Below are positions 19,489 through 28,460 of a DNA stretch of 64,000 nucleotides, piece after piece (the first letter of the stretch is position 1; every line of letters starts with the position of its first letter). This stretch comes from Protaetiibacter sp. SSC-01 (GTDB lineage Bacteria > Actinomycetota > Actinomycetes > Actinomycetales > Microbacteriaceae): assembly GCF_014483895.1 (NCBI RefSeq), contig NZ_CP059987.1, forward strand, positions 1,364,001 to 1,428,000, written 5' to 3'. The notes below the pieces were generated by a model. That model was given only the letters and a program-made list of their open reading frames with translations. It was not told the origin of the DNA and made no database searches. The translations under genes and the position numbers were made by a program.

Positions 19489-20742
19489 TCACCGAAGCAG
19501 GTGCGAGTAGTCGGGCACCTGCACCGTCGTCTTCTCGACGTAGTGCCTCTTCGCGACCATGGGGTCGTCACCGATGGCGAACGCTGCGGCCTCGATGCCG
19601 GCCGACTCGGCGATGCGCGTCGCGACCGTGCGGCGCAGCGCGTGGAACGTGAAGTTGGTGCGCTCGGGGTTCTGAATGCCGGCAAGCTCCATCATCCGGC
19701 GGAGACGTCGACCGACGTTCGCCTGCGTCTGGAAGCCGCCCTTGTCGTTCGGGAGGATGTACTCGGACGTACGGGGGAGACGCCGGAGGAGCTCGATGTG
19801 CCGCTCGCCGAGTGGCACGCGCCGGTCGACGCCGTTCTTCGTCCCGTCTTTCACCTGGTAGGAGCCGCGGAGCTGCCGACCCATGAGCTCCGACTTCTCT
19901 CTCGACACGCGAGACACGCTCTTGCGGACGGTGATGTACACGCGTCCGTCCGAGAGCGGCTCGTCCAATCCCTCGACGTCGTCCCATCGGAGGCTGAGGA
20001 CCTCTCCGATGCGACCGGCGATGGCGTACCCGAGCTCGATGAGCGGAGCGACCGGCACGAGGGCGTGACGGCCGGACGTGCGGAACTCGCCCCGGTCGTA
20101 TCGGGCGGCCGCGTCCCGGAGGGCCGCGAGCTCCGCCTCGTCGACGACGCGCGGCTGGTGGCCGCTGCCATGCGCGTACGGGTCAGAGAACTTCGCGGCG
20201 CCCGTGACGGGGTTGCGCTCGATGAGCCCGAGGGTGACCGCATGGCCGGCGGCGAGGCTCAGGAGCGTCCGCAGCGTTTTCACCCGGCCCGGCGTCGTGC
20301 TGTGGACCTTCGCGAGGAGACGGCTCACGTCCGCGGTCGTCAGCTCCGTGATGGGCTTTGCGCCGAGCGACCCGGGGACTGGCCCGTCGCCCGGCTCCGC
20401 CGCGGGCGCGTCGCCGAGCGGCATCCCGTTGATGAGACCGCTGATGGTGGACCGGTATGCGATGCAGGTGGCGTCGGACCACCGTCGTGCCCGCTCGCGG
20501 AACACCTCTTCGACGAGCTCGGCGACGGTCGGCGAGGTTGGGGCGCTCGATTGCGCTTGCCAGTCGGCGAGCGCACGCACGAGTGCGCGGCGGGCGGCCG
20601 CGGCGGACTTGCCATCGCGGGCGACCCGGACCCGACGGGTCTCGGACTCCCGATAGTACGTCTCGGCGCTGAACACGCCCGGGCGTCGTTCGCGGACGGA
20701 GATGGCGCCGTACGCGCCCACGGGGGTCGCAGGACGACCCAT
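19489..20742 (-). CDS. int: Tyrosine recombinase (island integrase)
   Basis: A 417-residue site-specific recombinase. The N-terminal part holds an arm-binding-like region and a SAM-like core-binding domain (about 75-190). The catalytic domain shows Arg in 'AGRIGEVLSLRWDDV', His-x-x-Arg in 'FHALRRTVATRI', and the nucleophile Tyr in 'MVAKRHYVEKT', 14 residues from the C-terminus. ATG at 20742 overlaps the excisionase stop by one base (TGATG). The longer reading to 20853 runs through the excisionase gene and is rejected. It sits next to attL and reads toward it, as in most tRNA-targeting elements. Confidence 0.95.
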   Translation of the reverse strand: MGRPATPVGAYGAISVRERRPGVFSAETYYRESETRRVRVARDGKSAAAARRALVRALADWQAQSSAPTSPTVAELVEEVFRERARRWSDATCIAYRSTISGLINGMPLGDAPAAEPGDGPVPGSLGAKPITELTTADVSRLLAKVHSTTPGRVKTLRTLLSLAAGHAVTLGLIERNPVTGAAKFSDPYAHGSGHQPRVVDEAELAALRDAAARYDRGEFRTSGRHALVPVAPLIELGYAIAGRIGEVLSLRWDDVEGLDEPLSDGRVYITVRKSVSRVSREKSELMGRQLRGSYQVKDGTKNGVDRRVPLGERHIELLRRLPRTSEYILPNDKGGFQTQANVGRRLRRMMELAGIQNPERTNFTFHALRRTVATRIAESAGIEAAAFAIGDDPMVAKRHYVEKTTVQVPDYSHLLR

Positions 20743-20966
20743 CAGGCGACCGCCTCGGCGCGGGCCGCGAGCCACGCCTGGACTTCGCTGCGATGGTAGC
20801 GGATGTGCCGGCCGATGCGGATGCCACGCGGGCCTTCGCCGAGCGTGCGCCACTTGTAGAGCGTCGCGACTGGGATGACGAGATATGCGGAGAGGTCCTC
20901 GACCGTCATCAGCGGCTCGGTGTCACCGAACGGCAGGTGAGAGATGGTTGCGGGGTTGTTGGTCAC
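20742..20966 (-). CDS. AlpA/excisionase-like helix-turn-helix protein
   Basis: A 74-residue DNA-binding protein. 'LMTVEDLSAYLVIPVATLYKWR' followed by 'RIGRHIRYHRSEVQAWL' is the winged helix-turn-helix of the MerR-like AlpA/HTH_17 family. It probably bends attachment-site DNA to favour excision and may regulate the integrase gene. GTG at 20966 has AAGGA 7 bases upstream. It is coupled to int by a one-base overlap. The 296 bases upstream (20967-21262) hold the divergent promoters and no visible gene. Confidence 0.85.
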   Translation of the reverse strand: MTNNPATISHLPFGDTEPLMTVEDLSAYLVIPVATLYKWRTLGEGPRGIRIGRHIRYHRSEVQAWLAARAEAVA

Positions 20967-21262
20967 GGATGGTCCTTCTCGGTGGTGGGAGCCACCCGGT
21001 GTGGCTTCCGTTCCACTCCTCTATGGGCGGCATCGGCCTCACCTGAACGGTGATGGCCTGTCAGCGGCATCCGTGCCCAGGGTCGAGAGCTTAGGCTCGA
21101 CGTCAGACACGGTTGTCCGACGGTCCCTATGCCGGTCCTCCGGGAGCGGGTGCGACCTCGCCCGGATCGAGCATCGTCCGCGCTGCGGTCCTCATCGCTT
21201 CGCGCTACTTTGGCGTCCGGATGCGATCTGGTCGCGAGGCGGAAGACGCTACCTTTGGCCCC

Positions 21263-21499
21263 ATGCGCACCAACCACGCGGACGACCCCGGTGCCGTCTA
21301 CGACGCGATGCGCGAGGCGGCGAACAGACTCCTCGGGGTCCTCGTATCCCGCAGCGACCTGCGCGCTACCGGGCTCACCGATGAGCTCCTGCGGGCGCAG
21401 GACGTGCGCCGCCGCATCCGCGCTGTCGACCTCGACGACCTGGACGCGCAGCGGAAACTTGCGGCGGAGCTGCGTGCAGAGCGCGAACGCCTGACCTGA
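21263..21499 (+). CDS. Small hypothetical protein (78 residues)
   Basis: A hydrophilic, mostly helical protein rich in Arg, Asp and Glu, ending in 'DAQRKLAAELRAERERLT'. No family is recognised. The ATG at 21263 is 7 bases after TACCTT, which fits the leaderless pattern of this window. A longer frame upstream has no ribosome site. A perfect hairpin follows the stop directly, which supports a real transcription unit. It is divergent from int-xis, a usual place for small control genes in integrated elements. Confidence 0.55.
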   Translation: MRTNHADDPGAVYDAMREAANRLLGVLVSRSDLRATGLTDELLRAQDVRRRIRAVDLDDLDAQRKLAAELRAERERLT

Positions 21500-21519
21500 C
21501 CGGGCGCTCACGCGCCCGG
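21500..21519 (+). terminator. Hairpin after the 78-residue gene
   Basis: Perfect 8-bp arms (ccgggcgc/gcgcccgg) with loop tcac begin one base after the stop codon. It also separates this gene from the leftward gene ending at 21590. Confidence 0.65.
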
Positions 21520-21589
21520 CGCCGCGACGTGTCGTCGTCTCGTTCGGCGGTGGGTCGCCTGGCGCTGCGGTGCGTGTGCGGGGTGTTGG

Positions 21590-21919
21590 TTACCCGCTGA
21601 GGTCAGCACCGGCGATGTAGGCGCCGTCGAGATCGACGGTGTGGAGCTCGAGGAGGTTGAGAGCCTTGTGAGCTGCGTCTCCGAGGGGCATGCCGGCGTC
21701 GCGCTCGATCTCGAACTCCTCTCGGTCGGCGAGGGCGAAGTCGATGGCGTCGTCCAGCGGCAGGTCGTGCGCGACATCCGCGACGAGCCATGCGACCTGC
21801 GTCGAGTACGCGTTGAGGTCGAGGTCATCGGCCGAGTAGCGCGGGAGGGAAGGGCTCACGCCGTGGCGCGAGGGTCGGCGACTCGTGCGACGGGAGCCGG
21901 AGCGGATCAGGTGGGGCAT
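21590..21919 (-). CDS. 109-residue orphan protein, copy A
   Basis: A paralogue of the gene at 23537-23866, with the same length and orientation. Shared features are an Arg/Ser-rich N-terminus (MPHL..S.SRRTS.RPSRH), PRYSA-DLD, and a conserved core TQVAWLVA-D/E-VAHDLPLDDAID, then ADR-x2-FEIER-x-AG-x-P. The C-termini differ. No family is recognised. ATG at 21919 is chosen because copy B has GAGG in front of the equivalent codon. Similarity continues 13 codons upstream to an ATG (copy A) or GTG (copy B), so a longer form is possible. The two copies bracket the ATPase gene at 22034. Confidence 0.6.
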   Translation of the reverse strand: MPHLIRSGSRRTSRRPSRHGVSPSLPRYSADDLDLNAYSTQVAWLVADVAHDLPLDDAIDFALADREEFEIERDAGMPLGDAAHKALNLLELHTVDLDGAYIAGADLSG

Positions 21920-22033
21920 TGGGAATGTCTTCAGTGTCAGGCGGTCGTGCTCGGGCATCGCCGTAGCGGCTGCGGTTGTGGGCGACCGCGAGGACTTCGG
22001 TTTTGAGGAAGAGAGCGCGCTACTCTCAGCGAC

Positions 22034-23251
22034 ATGCCAGCGATCGCGCGCTACGCCATGCGAAATCTGAACGCCATGTCGGCGGTCGACCACCTGGTAC
22101 TAGCCGCACGTGACTGGGACGCCGGAGACCACGTTGTGCTCGATATGGGACGTGTCCGCACCACGTGGCCAAACACGACCGCGTACTTCTCCTCCGTGCT
22201 CGCATACCTCCGTCGGGAGCGTGGAATCACTTTCGCCGTCGATCACCTACACCCGAACCAGGCCAAGGTGCGGCTCGTGCAACCAGGTTCGATCGGCGAT
22301 CTCGGACCACTCGCTCACCCAACTAACACGGTTTGGGAGTATTCGTCAGAGGAGGAGGCGCACAAGATCGCGGATCACTTCATGACCTCGCTCACCGACA
22401 TGGTCGTGTGCCAGGCCGGCGTGATCGACGCATTCAACTGGTGCCTATTCGAGGTTCTCGACAACGTGTTCCAACACAGTCAAGCCACAAGTGGATTCGT
22501 AATGATGCAGGTCCACATCGCGAACCGCACGTGCGTCATCGCTGTTACCGACTCCGGCAGAGGGATCCACCGCGCAATGGTCGATGCGGCGCAAGGAAGT
22601 TCGGTTGATCGAACGCGGGTGGTCAGGGCGGATGCCGCGATCGCACATGCTCTCGAGCAGGGCGTCACTAGCAAGGGCAAGCTCAATCAAGGCAATGGGC
22701 TGCACGGCCTGCGACGAGCCGTTGGCATCAACGGCGGGCAACTCACCGTGCAGTCGGGACGAGGCACCTGGCGATACGAGCACGGTGCGGAGTCCACGAG
22801 CCTTGACATGAACCGGCCCCTTCTCGACCGCAACGCGAGTCATTCGACGACAATCGACTGGCGACTCGACTGCGCCCGGCCCGTAAGCATCAACGAGGCA
22901 CTCGGGCGCCCGGAGCAGCCGAGCCCATTCCTCGAGACCATTGAGGTAAGTGCGCACCACTATCGCATCGACGCCGCAGAGCTCGAAGCACTCGTTGGGT
23001 CTCGCGCGCAAGGCACTGAAGTGCGAAACCGCATCCTCAACTACCTTGCTGCGGGCGCCCGTGAGATCGTGCTCGATCTCAGGGGTATACCGATCGTCTC
23101 TTCGAGTTTCGCCGACGAGGTGCTTGGCAAACTCGCACTCGAACTGGGGGAACTCGAGTACCGACGGCGAATCTTCCTCGACGGAGCCTCTGCCACGAAT
23201 AGGGGACTGATCGAGCGGGCGATCGAGCTCCGACTGCAGGCCGGGGCTTGA
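22034..23251 (+). CDS. GHKL ATPase fused to STAS-like domains
   Basis: A 405-residue protein. Residues about 14-75 look like a STAS-type alpha/beta unit ('VVLDMGRVRTTW', 'YFSSVLAYLRRERGITFAVD' in pieces). Residues about 120-260 form a histidine-kinase-like ATPase: N-box 'EVLDNVFQHS', G1 'DSGRGI' and G2 'GNGLHGL'. No phosphoacceptor His domain is present. Residues about 300-400 match a DUF4325/STAS-like domain ('REIVLDLRGIPIVSSSFADEVLGKL' in pieces). Such ATPase-STAS pairs work by partner switching in sigma-factor control, and here both are in one chain. ATG at 22034 is 7 bases after TACTCT (leaderless). Its function in the island is unknown. It is flanked on both sides by leftward paralogues. 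Confidence 0.75.
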   Translation: MPAIARYAMRNLNAMSAVDHLVLAARDWDAGDHVVLDMGRVRTTWPNTTAYFSSVLAYLRRERGITFAVDHLHPNQAKVRLVQPGSIGDLGPLAHPTNTVWEYSSEEEAHKIADHFMTSLTDMVVCQAGVIDAFNWCLFEVLDNVFQHSQATSGFVMMQVHIANRTCVIAVTDSGRGIHRAMVDAAQGSSVDRTRVVRADAAIAHALEQGVTSKGKLNQGNGLHGLRRAVGINGGQLTVQSGRGTWRYEHGAESTSLDMNRPLLDRNASHSTTIDWRLDCARPVSINEALGRPEQPSPFLETIEVSAHHYRIDAAELEALVGSRAQGTEVRNRILNYLAAGAREIVLDLRGIPIVSSSFADEVLGKLALELGELEYRRRIFLDGASATNRGLIERAIELRLQAGA

Positions 23252-23536
23252 GAGCATCGAGGCGTAGTGCGTTTCTGAGCCACGGTCATACCCGGTCATG
23301 CGCGGGACGTTGCGCCTCTCGCCGACCTGGACGGATGGACCTTCCTCTGAGACGCGAAGTACCTGCTCCGACGTAAGGCGTAGCACCATGCCTCCGAGGG
23401 CTGGCCGCGCCAGAGACGATGAAGGCGCTATGCCGCGAGGTTCGACCGGGTGTGACCTCGTATGGCGGGCCTGCTCGACGCAGGTGGGGCGACCCGGCAA
23501 AGAGTGGTTGCCGAGCCGCACCGCCTGCGCGAGCCG

Positions 23537-23866
23537 CTACCAGTTGCGGAGGATCTCCTCGGCGATGGCGGTGGCAGGCGTGCCGGCGTAGCGCTCGATC
23601 TCGAACCTCGTTCGGTCGGCGATGGCGAGGTCGATGGCGTCATCCAGCGGCAGGTCGTGCGCGACCTCCGCGACGAGCCACGCTACCTGCGTCGCGTACG
23701 CGACGAGCTCGCGGTCATCCACGCCCATCTCGAGCCAGGCGCGGTGCATCCTCAGGAGGGCGCGGTCGAGGTCGCCGGCCGAGTAGCGCGGGAGGGGGCG
23801 GCTCGCGCGGTGGCGCGAGGGGCGGTGACTCGTGCGACGGGAGACGGAGTGCATCAGGTGGGGCAT
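23537..23866 (-). CDS. 109-residue orphan protein, copy B
   Basis: A paralogue of the 21590-21919 gene. The conserved core TQVAWLVAEVAHDLPLDDAI is almost identical, but copy B has an extra segment ('RALLRMHRAWLEMGVDDREL') where copy A is shorter, and copy A has a longer C-terminus, so the totals coincide at 109. GAGG lies 9 bases before ATG at 23866. The 285 bases between it and the ATPase gene show no convincing frame. No function is known. Repetition around a regulator-like ATPase suggests binding partners, which is inference. Confidence 0.6.
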   Translation of the reverse strand: MPHLMHSVSRRTSHRPSRHRASRPLPRYSAGDLDRALLRMHRAWLEMGVDDRELVAYATQVAWLVAEVAHDLPLDDAIDLAIADRTRFEIERYAGTPATAIAEEILRNW

Positions 23867-24277
23867 TGGGGTTGTCCTCAGTTTCAGGCGGTCGTGCTTG
23901 CGCACGGAAGCAAGCAGGCTGCGTGCTTCGCTCGCCTCTATGCCGCCGTTGATCGACCGGGTGTCAGCTCGAATCGGGAGGCGCCGCTCTCGTCTTCGAG
24001 CGCGACCCTTTCCGTCTGTGACTTGGGTGCGACCGAGCCAGGGAGGGACTTCGATGGCGGGTGTCGAATGGCGGGAATCTCTATGGAACCCGTGCTTCGT
24101 ACTAGGCACCGCAGTGGCGACACGATCCAGTAGACGCCTGGGCTGCGCAGGAGCCCCACGTGGAGGTCTCTCCATGCCGCTCCTAGACGCGGACTTCTCG
24201 CGAATCCGGCACTACCGCAGGTCGGCCGTCGGCCTGGTGGGAATCCCGACGGGGGACGGGCTGGAAGGGGTGTCCTG
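23867..24277. other. Gene-poor stretch, 411 bases
   Basis: This stretch holds the upstream region of 109-residue copy B and no frame that reads like a protein. Base composition is more even than in the flanks, and several short direct words (ggcacc, cgacac) occur without order. I see no terminator, RNA gene or repeat array. Confidence 0.5.
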
Positions 24278-24541
24278 TCAGGAGGCAGGCGCGCTCACCG
24301 GCGGGCGATGCACGGGCTCCGGTGGAGTCGCGAGCCGTTGGGTCAAGGCGTACGCGATTGCGAGGTCGCTTACGTTGTAGAGCAGGGCGTTCGAGGCGGC
24401 GTCGCGCACGCTGGGTTCTGGATCGTCTGCTAGCGCGAGGCGCAGACTTTGTGGCAGCGACGGGTGATAGGCCGCCGCAACGCGAAGCTGCGGATCATTC
24501 GCGCGCGCCGCAGCCGTCAACGCGGTGAGGCTCGCATTCAT
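24278..24541 (-). CDS. Small HEAT/LRV-repeat-like protein (87 residues)
   Basis: The sequence reads 'ARANDPQLRVAAAYHPSLPQSLRLALADDPEPSVRDAASNA' in pieces, which resembles leucine-rich-variant or HEAT-type helical repeats (L-A-x-D-P-x-x-x-V-R-x-A). It is probably a protein-binding module. ATG at 24541 is the conservative start. A TTG at 24649 with GAGGG upstream would add 36 residues. The tail is Pro-rich and unstructured. No partner is evident. Confidence 0.45.
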   Translation of the reverse strand: MNASLTALTAAARANDPQLRVAAAYHPSLPQSLRLALADDPEPSVRDAASNALLYNVSDLAIAYALTQRLATPPEPVHRPPVSAPAS

Positions 24542-24847
24542 CGGGAGTCGTGGGCGGGACAACTCATCGTCTTGAGGCTGGGGACGAGGCACGGAGAACT
24601 CCGGTTCTGCGTCGCGGGTTGCGACGCTCGCCCTGAGAACATGCGGCAAACGGGGCCCTCGACCCTCCGCGTGCCAGCGGGGACCTCTGCGAACGGCCAG
24701 GTGGGCATCATGGATGCTGTTCGTGGGTTCTTCGGCCGTGCTCTACCGGAGCTGATCATCAGGGGACTGATGACGACCGAACCCTAGTAAGTAGGGGCCT
24801 CGGGGCGCTTCCAGAACCCACATCATCTGTCCCTTACCTCTTTTTCG

Positions 24848-24886
24848 AGAAAGTAGAAGAGGAAGAAGAAGAAGAGAAGAAGCGGG
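24848..24886 (+). repeat. Purine tract (GAA-rich) upstream of the replication ATPase
   Basis: Thirty-nine bases contain a single pyrimidine and are built from gaa/gaag units, preceded by a pyrimidine run (cctcttttt). The 466 bases from 24542 to 25007 hold no convincing gene and are AT-richer than the surroundings. An asymmetric, easily melted tract next to a replication ATPase gene could be part of an element origin. No iterons were found to support this. Confidence 0.35.
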
Positions 24887-25007
24887 CCCACAGAAGGGGT
24901 TCATTCATGGCCCTCAGCGCAGCCGCAGATCCCGCTGATGACACTGGTGATCTGATGACAGGTCGGCGAGGTCGCACCTGGTTGAAGGGTGCCGGCATAG
25001 GGCGGGT

Positions 25008-27887
25008 ATGACCACAGAAACCCGGCCCACGAGAGCACAGCTGTACGACAGCATCCGCGTCGCGCGCGGTGCCATCGCCATCGACCACGACGCTGCAGAG
25101 TCCTACTGCAAGAAGTGGGACCTTGGCGCGAAGAACAGCAAGCTCGCTCGACGCTTCCTCACCCGCTTCCGCGGGGGAGAGCAGACGGTCACCGTGGTTC
25201 CCTGGTTCGACCCCACCGAAGATACCGGTTTCGTCGACCTCGAGCTCGCTGCCACCGGCATCGACCCACGTGACTTCCTGTTCGACAAGCCCTCCGCCAT
25301 CGACGTTCATCCGTCCACCCCGCGAGAGTGGCTGCACTCGGCTCCCACGGTGCTGGTAGTGCCGGGATGCGAGGAAGCTGACCGCGCTCTGGCTTCCTTG
25401 CTGCAGCCGCACTCTGTCGCGAGCGACATCGCCGCGCTGTCGGCCGACCCCGCAAAGCACGTCGCTGCGATGCTGGCGCGCCTGCCCGAAGCACAGCGGA
25501 CGCTCGTCATCGCCGCTCGTCCTCAGGCGTTCACGTCGGGACACCCTGTCTGGTTCAAGCTGCCGTTCGCCGGCCGGACCGTGTGGATTCATCCCGAGCG
25601 TGACGTGCACGCTGACCTGGGCGCGTGGCGGAGGACACAGCATCTGTTCTCCATGCTGGAGTCGAGCTGCGGCGCACAGCCACTGCTCGTGGACCTCTGG
25701 CAGAGCGAGACCGCAGGTCGCGCGCTCACCACGCGAGCGTCGTACGGGCTGGCTGAGTTCCTCGCCGAAGCGGACTCCTGGCAAGACTTCAAGTCCCTCG
25801 CCGTCGCAGACCTTCCACCGCGCCCGAACAGGTCAGCCGACGAGGCACCTGTCGGGGCATGGCGCGTCACCGAGGACGGCCTCAATATCGAGGAGCAGGT
25901 GCAGCTCTACGACGCGCTCAACCGACCTGCCGGCACCCGGTGGGAGGTTCGGGCGGACATCGCAGCCCAGGTGATTGGCAGCGACGCTATCCGACGCCCT
26001 ACGCGCGACGAACGTCACGGAGGCGCATTCGACGAGCGCGCGAACGTTCGCGCGAACCGCACCTGTCGGGTCAAGGTGCGCTGGCTGGACGACAACGGCT
26101 ACTCGCTGGAAGCCGAGGTCGAGGGACCTGAGGTCATCCTCGAACACCCGCCGACGGAGTGGAGCTCGCTCGGAGCGAAGGTCCCCAGCGAACTCCGGCT
26201 GAGCTCAGTGTGGCCTATCGCGGGCCAGGATGGTCGCCGGTGGCTCCGAGCCATAAAGGCGTACCGGCCGGAACAACCCGTCTTCCGGACGAGCTGGGAG
26301 ACCATGGGATGGGTACCCGTTCCCAACGACACTGTGCACGCGTTCATCGTCGGCACTCAGGTGCTCGCTGACAACCCTCGTGCCGAAGAGCTCACCATCG
26401 CTGGGGTGGCGAACGTTCTTGCTGGTGCGGACCGTTTCGGAGTGGATGACTCGCTCGGAGCTGAAGTGCTCGCAGACGCCGCGGCCCTCGAGCGGCTCCG
26501 TAGCGACCTGCGACGGCTTCTCGACTGCTACATCGAGTCATCGCCCTGGTCGGCGGCTACGGCAGCCATCAACCTCGCCGTCGGCCTCCGGCCCGCGATG
26601 CCCGTTCCGACGCACGCCGTCGTCTACCATCACGGCCCGCCTCAGAAGGGGAAGACCTGGAGTGCGAGGCAGCAGCTCGCCTTCTGGCAGGCCCGACCTG
26701 GCACCTGGCAGCACAGCGTCACCGGCAGCGCAGGAGACACGCCTGCAGCTTCCGAGGATGCAGCTTCGCGCACGCCCATCTGGGTCCTGGACGACCTGGC
26801 CCCATCGAGCGACCGCCGGCGCGCAGCCGCGCAAGAGGACGCTACGGGCAGCATGGTCCGTGCCGTCCACAACGAGTCGGCAAAGCGCCGCATGGCCCCC
26901 GACATGACCACCCGAGTGGTCAACGAGCCCATCGCGCTGCTGGTCGTCACCGCTGAGAATGAGGCGAGCATCAGGTCTATCGGGCAGCGCATGCTCCGCG
27001 TCCAGTACGACGGGCTCGTCAGCGAGAACATTCTCGCGATGGAGACGCTCAACTATCGGAGCACCACGGCCTCGCGTGTCACCGCGGCACTCATCCGCTA
27101 CCTCATGGCGGAGGGGCGTCGAGAGGGGTGGCGCGAACTGGTTCGACAGCTGCAAACGACCATGGCTGACGACTGGGAGCGCGCCCGCGCAGTGCTGGTC
27201 GAGAGCGGCGTGAAGCCCGAGAGTTCGACCCGCGCTGCCGGCATCGCCGCCGACCTCATGCTCGGATTGCGCGGCCTTGAGATGCTTCTGCGTCACATCG
27301 GAATGCAGGACGACGCGAACCGATTCTCGTGGAACGAGGGTGGGCTGTATCGGAGCCTCGCGCTGCACGCGGCCGAGAACGCAGGCGACGATGTCGCTCC
27401 TTCGCCGGGCAAGGGACTCCTCGACAGCATCCGCGGCGTGCTTCGTGCCGGGCACGCGCACATCGACAACTGGGACCACCCCGGACAGCCCCCTGCGGGG
27501 CCCCCTGCTTCGGGGAGCACTCACTCCCACGCGGAGTGTCCGGCGCCGGTCGGAGAGACCTCCTGGAACCAGCTCCTCGGCTGGCATGTCGAGGACGACA
27601 CGTGGAAGCCGCGCGGTCGACGCATCGGCACGGTGAAGCACGTGAAGAACAAGGGGTGGGTCGTCATCATCTTCGATGAAGAAGCGTTCAACCTCGCGCA
27701 GCGCCAGTACCCGGAAAGGCTTCCGCACGGCACCAAGTCGCGCAGCGCCTGGAAGGACCTCTGGCAGAGCGGCCTCGGCCACCCTGCCTGGCCAAACCGT
27801 CAGGGCGGCCGCAACAACGTCCAGTTCCGGCTCGGCGACGCCGCCCACTACGGCCAGCCGTTCACGCTCGAGCAGCTCGTGAAGTAG
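25008..27887 (+). CDS. Primase/helicase-like replication ATPase of the element
   Basis: A 959-residue protein. The C-terminal half holds a P-loop ATPase: Walker A GPPQKGKT at 543-550, Walker B 'IWVLDDLAP' with Asp595-Asp596, and a sensor-like 'ALLVVTAENEAS' near 640. The arrangement resembles the DUF927 and SF3-like helicase domains of mobile elements. The N-terminal 500 residues may hold a primase-like domain but show no motif I can name. The length is in the range of element-borne primase-helicases. It is the only replication-type gene in the island and stands alone, with possible origin sequences upstream (purine tract) and downstream (palindromes near 30 kb). Confidence 0.7.
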   Translation: MTTETRPTRAQLYDSIRVARGAIAIDHDAAESYCKKWDLGAKNSKLARRFLTRFRGGEQTVTVVPWFDPTEDTGFVDLELAATGIDPRDFLFDKPSAIDVHPSTPREWLHSAPTVLVVPGCEEADRALASLLQPHSVASDIAALSADPAKHVAAMLARLPEAQRTLVIAARPQAFTSGHPVWFKLPFAGRTVWIHPERDVHADLGAWRRTQHLFSMLESSCGAQPLLVDLWQSETAGRALTTRASYGLAEFLAEADSWQDFKSLAVADLPPRPNRSADEAPVGAWRVTEDGLNIEEQVQLYDALNRPAGTRWEVRADIAAQVIGSDAIRRPTRDERHGGAFDERANVRANRTCRVKVRWLDDNGYSLEAEVEGPEVILEHPPTEWSSLGAKVPSELRLSSVWPIAGQDGRRWLRAIKAYRPEQPVFRTSWETMGWVPVPNDTVHAFIVGTQVLADNPRAEELTIAGVANVLAGADRFGVDDSLGAEVLADAAALERLRSDLRRLLDCYIESSPWSAATAAINLAVGLRPAMPVPTHAVVYHHGPPQKGKTWSARQQLAFWQARPGTWQHSVTGSAGDTPAASEDAASRTPIWVLDDLAPSSDRRRAAAQEDATGSMVRAVHNESAKRRMAPDMTTRVVNEPIALLVVTAENEASIRSIGQRMLRVQYDGLVSENILAMETLNYRSTTASRVTAALIRYLMAEGRREGWRELVRQLQTTMADDWERARAVLVESGVKPESSTRAAGIAADLMLGLRGLEMLLRHIGMQDDANRFSWNEGGLYRSLALHAAENAGDDVAPSPGKGLLDSIRGVLRAGHAHIDNWDHPGQPPAGPPASGSTHSHAECPAPVGETSWNQLLGWHVEDDTWKPRGRRIGTVKHVKNKGWVVIIFDEEAFNLAQRQYPERLPHGTKSRSAWKDLWQSGLGHPAWPNRQGGRNNVQFRLGDAAHYGQPFTLEQLVK

Positions 27888-28101
27888 CGACTCGCCGGCG
27901 GCCGAACACCATGCCCCGAGCGAAAGTGACCACGACGCGGGTGCATGCCGATCGAAGTGCCTCAGGATGTACCCCGCTGGTGTCGGTGCCGGTCGGACGC
28001 TGTTGCTTCGTATCCATCGAAGGCCCCGGCAGGATACCGGAACCCCGATGGGCCAACGGTCCCTCGGTGGGGCAGCTGGCGCAGATCGAGTCGGACCCGG
28101 T

Positions 28102-28425
28102 TCAGTGACCATCGATCAGGCGCGTGATCGAAGTGACTTCGGTGGTGATCCGGGTCGTCATCGGTACACCGGGGAGCGAGAGGTCGACGAGGAGAGCAGC
28201 AGGCTCGCCCATCCTGCACGCCATCAGGGCCAGCAGACGGAATGTCGCGCCATCCCGTCGAAGGGCAGCGGAGTCCGTGTCGGCGCCGGCCGGGAGGCGT
28301 ACACCTTCTCGTTTGTCGAGGTCCAGGAGATAGGCCGTGCCGGACGCTGTCGTCACACGCCAGGTTCCGTCGTCTTCGTCGTTGAGCTCTGATGATCCGA
28401 CGTTCTCGATGTGCCTGGTAGCCAT
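28102..28425 (-). CDS. Hypothetical protein (107 residues)
   Basis: An acidic N-terminus ('SSELNDEDDGTWRVTTASGTAYLLDLDKREGVRLP' in pieces) suggests a small beta-rich domain, and a second part contains 'FRLLALMACRMGEPAALLVDLSLPGVP'. No family is recognised. ATG at 28425 is 6 bases after GATAAT (leaderless pattern). It lies 35 bases downstream of the XRE gene on the same strand and probably forms a two-gene unit with it. The 214 bases between it and the replication ATPase gene hold no gene. Confidence 0.6.
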   Translation of the reverse strand: MATRHIENVGSSELNDEDDGTWRVTTASGTAYLLDLDKREGVRLPAGADTDSAALRRDGATFRLLALMACRMGEPAALLVDLSLPGVPMTTRITTEVTSITRLIDGH

Positions 28426-28460
28426 GCTGTCATTATCTACGGACGCACCGACACTCGAGT

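Noticed and set aside
19271-19492. Leftward 73-codon frame ending in LDSNQEPIG
   Set aside because: The end is the antisense reading of the tRNA-Asn gene, a frequent annotation artefact. A similar artefact arises at attR (51841-52320, leftward).
23298-23591. Rightward 97-codon frame between the ATPase and copy B
   Set aside because: It overlaps the end of copy B on the other strand, is rich in Arg/Ser/Thr and has no ribosome site.
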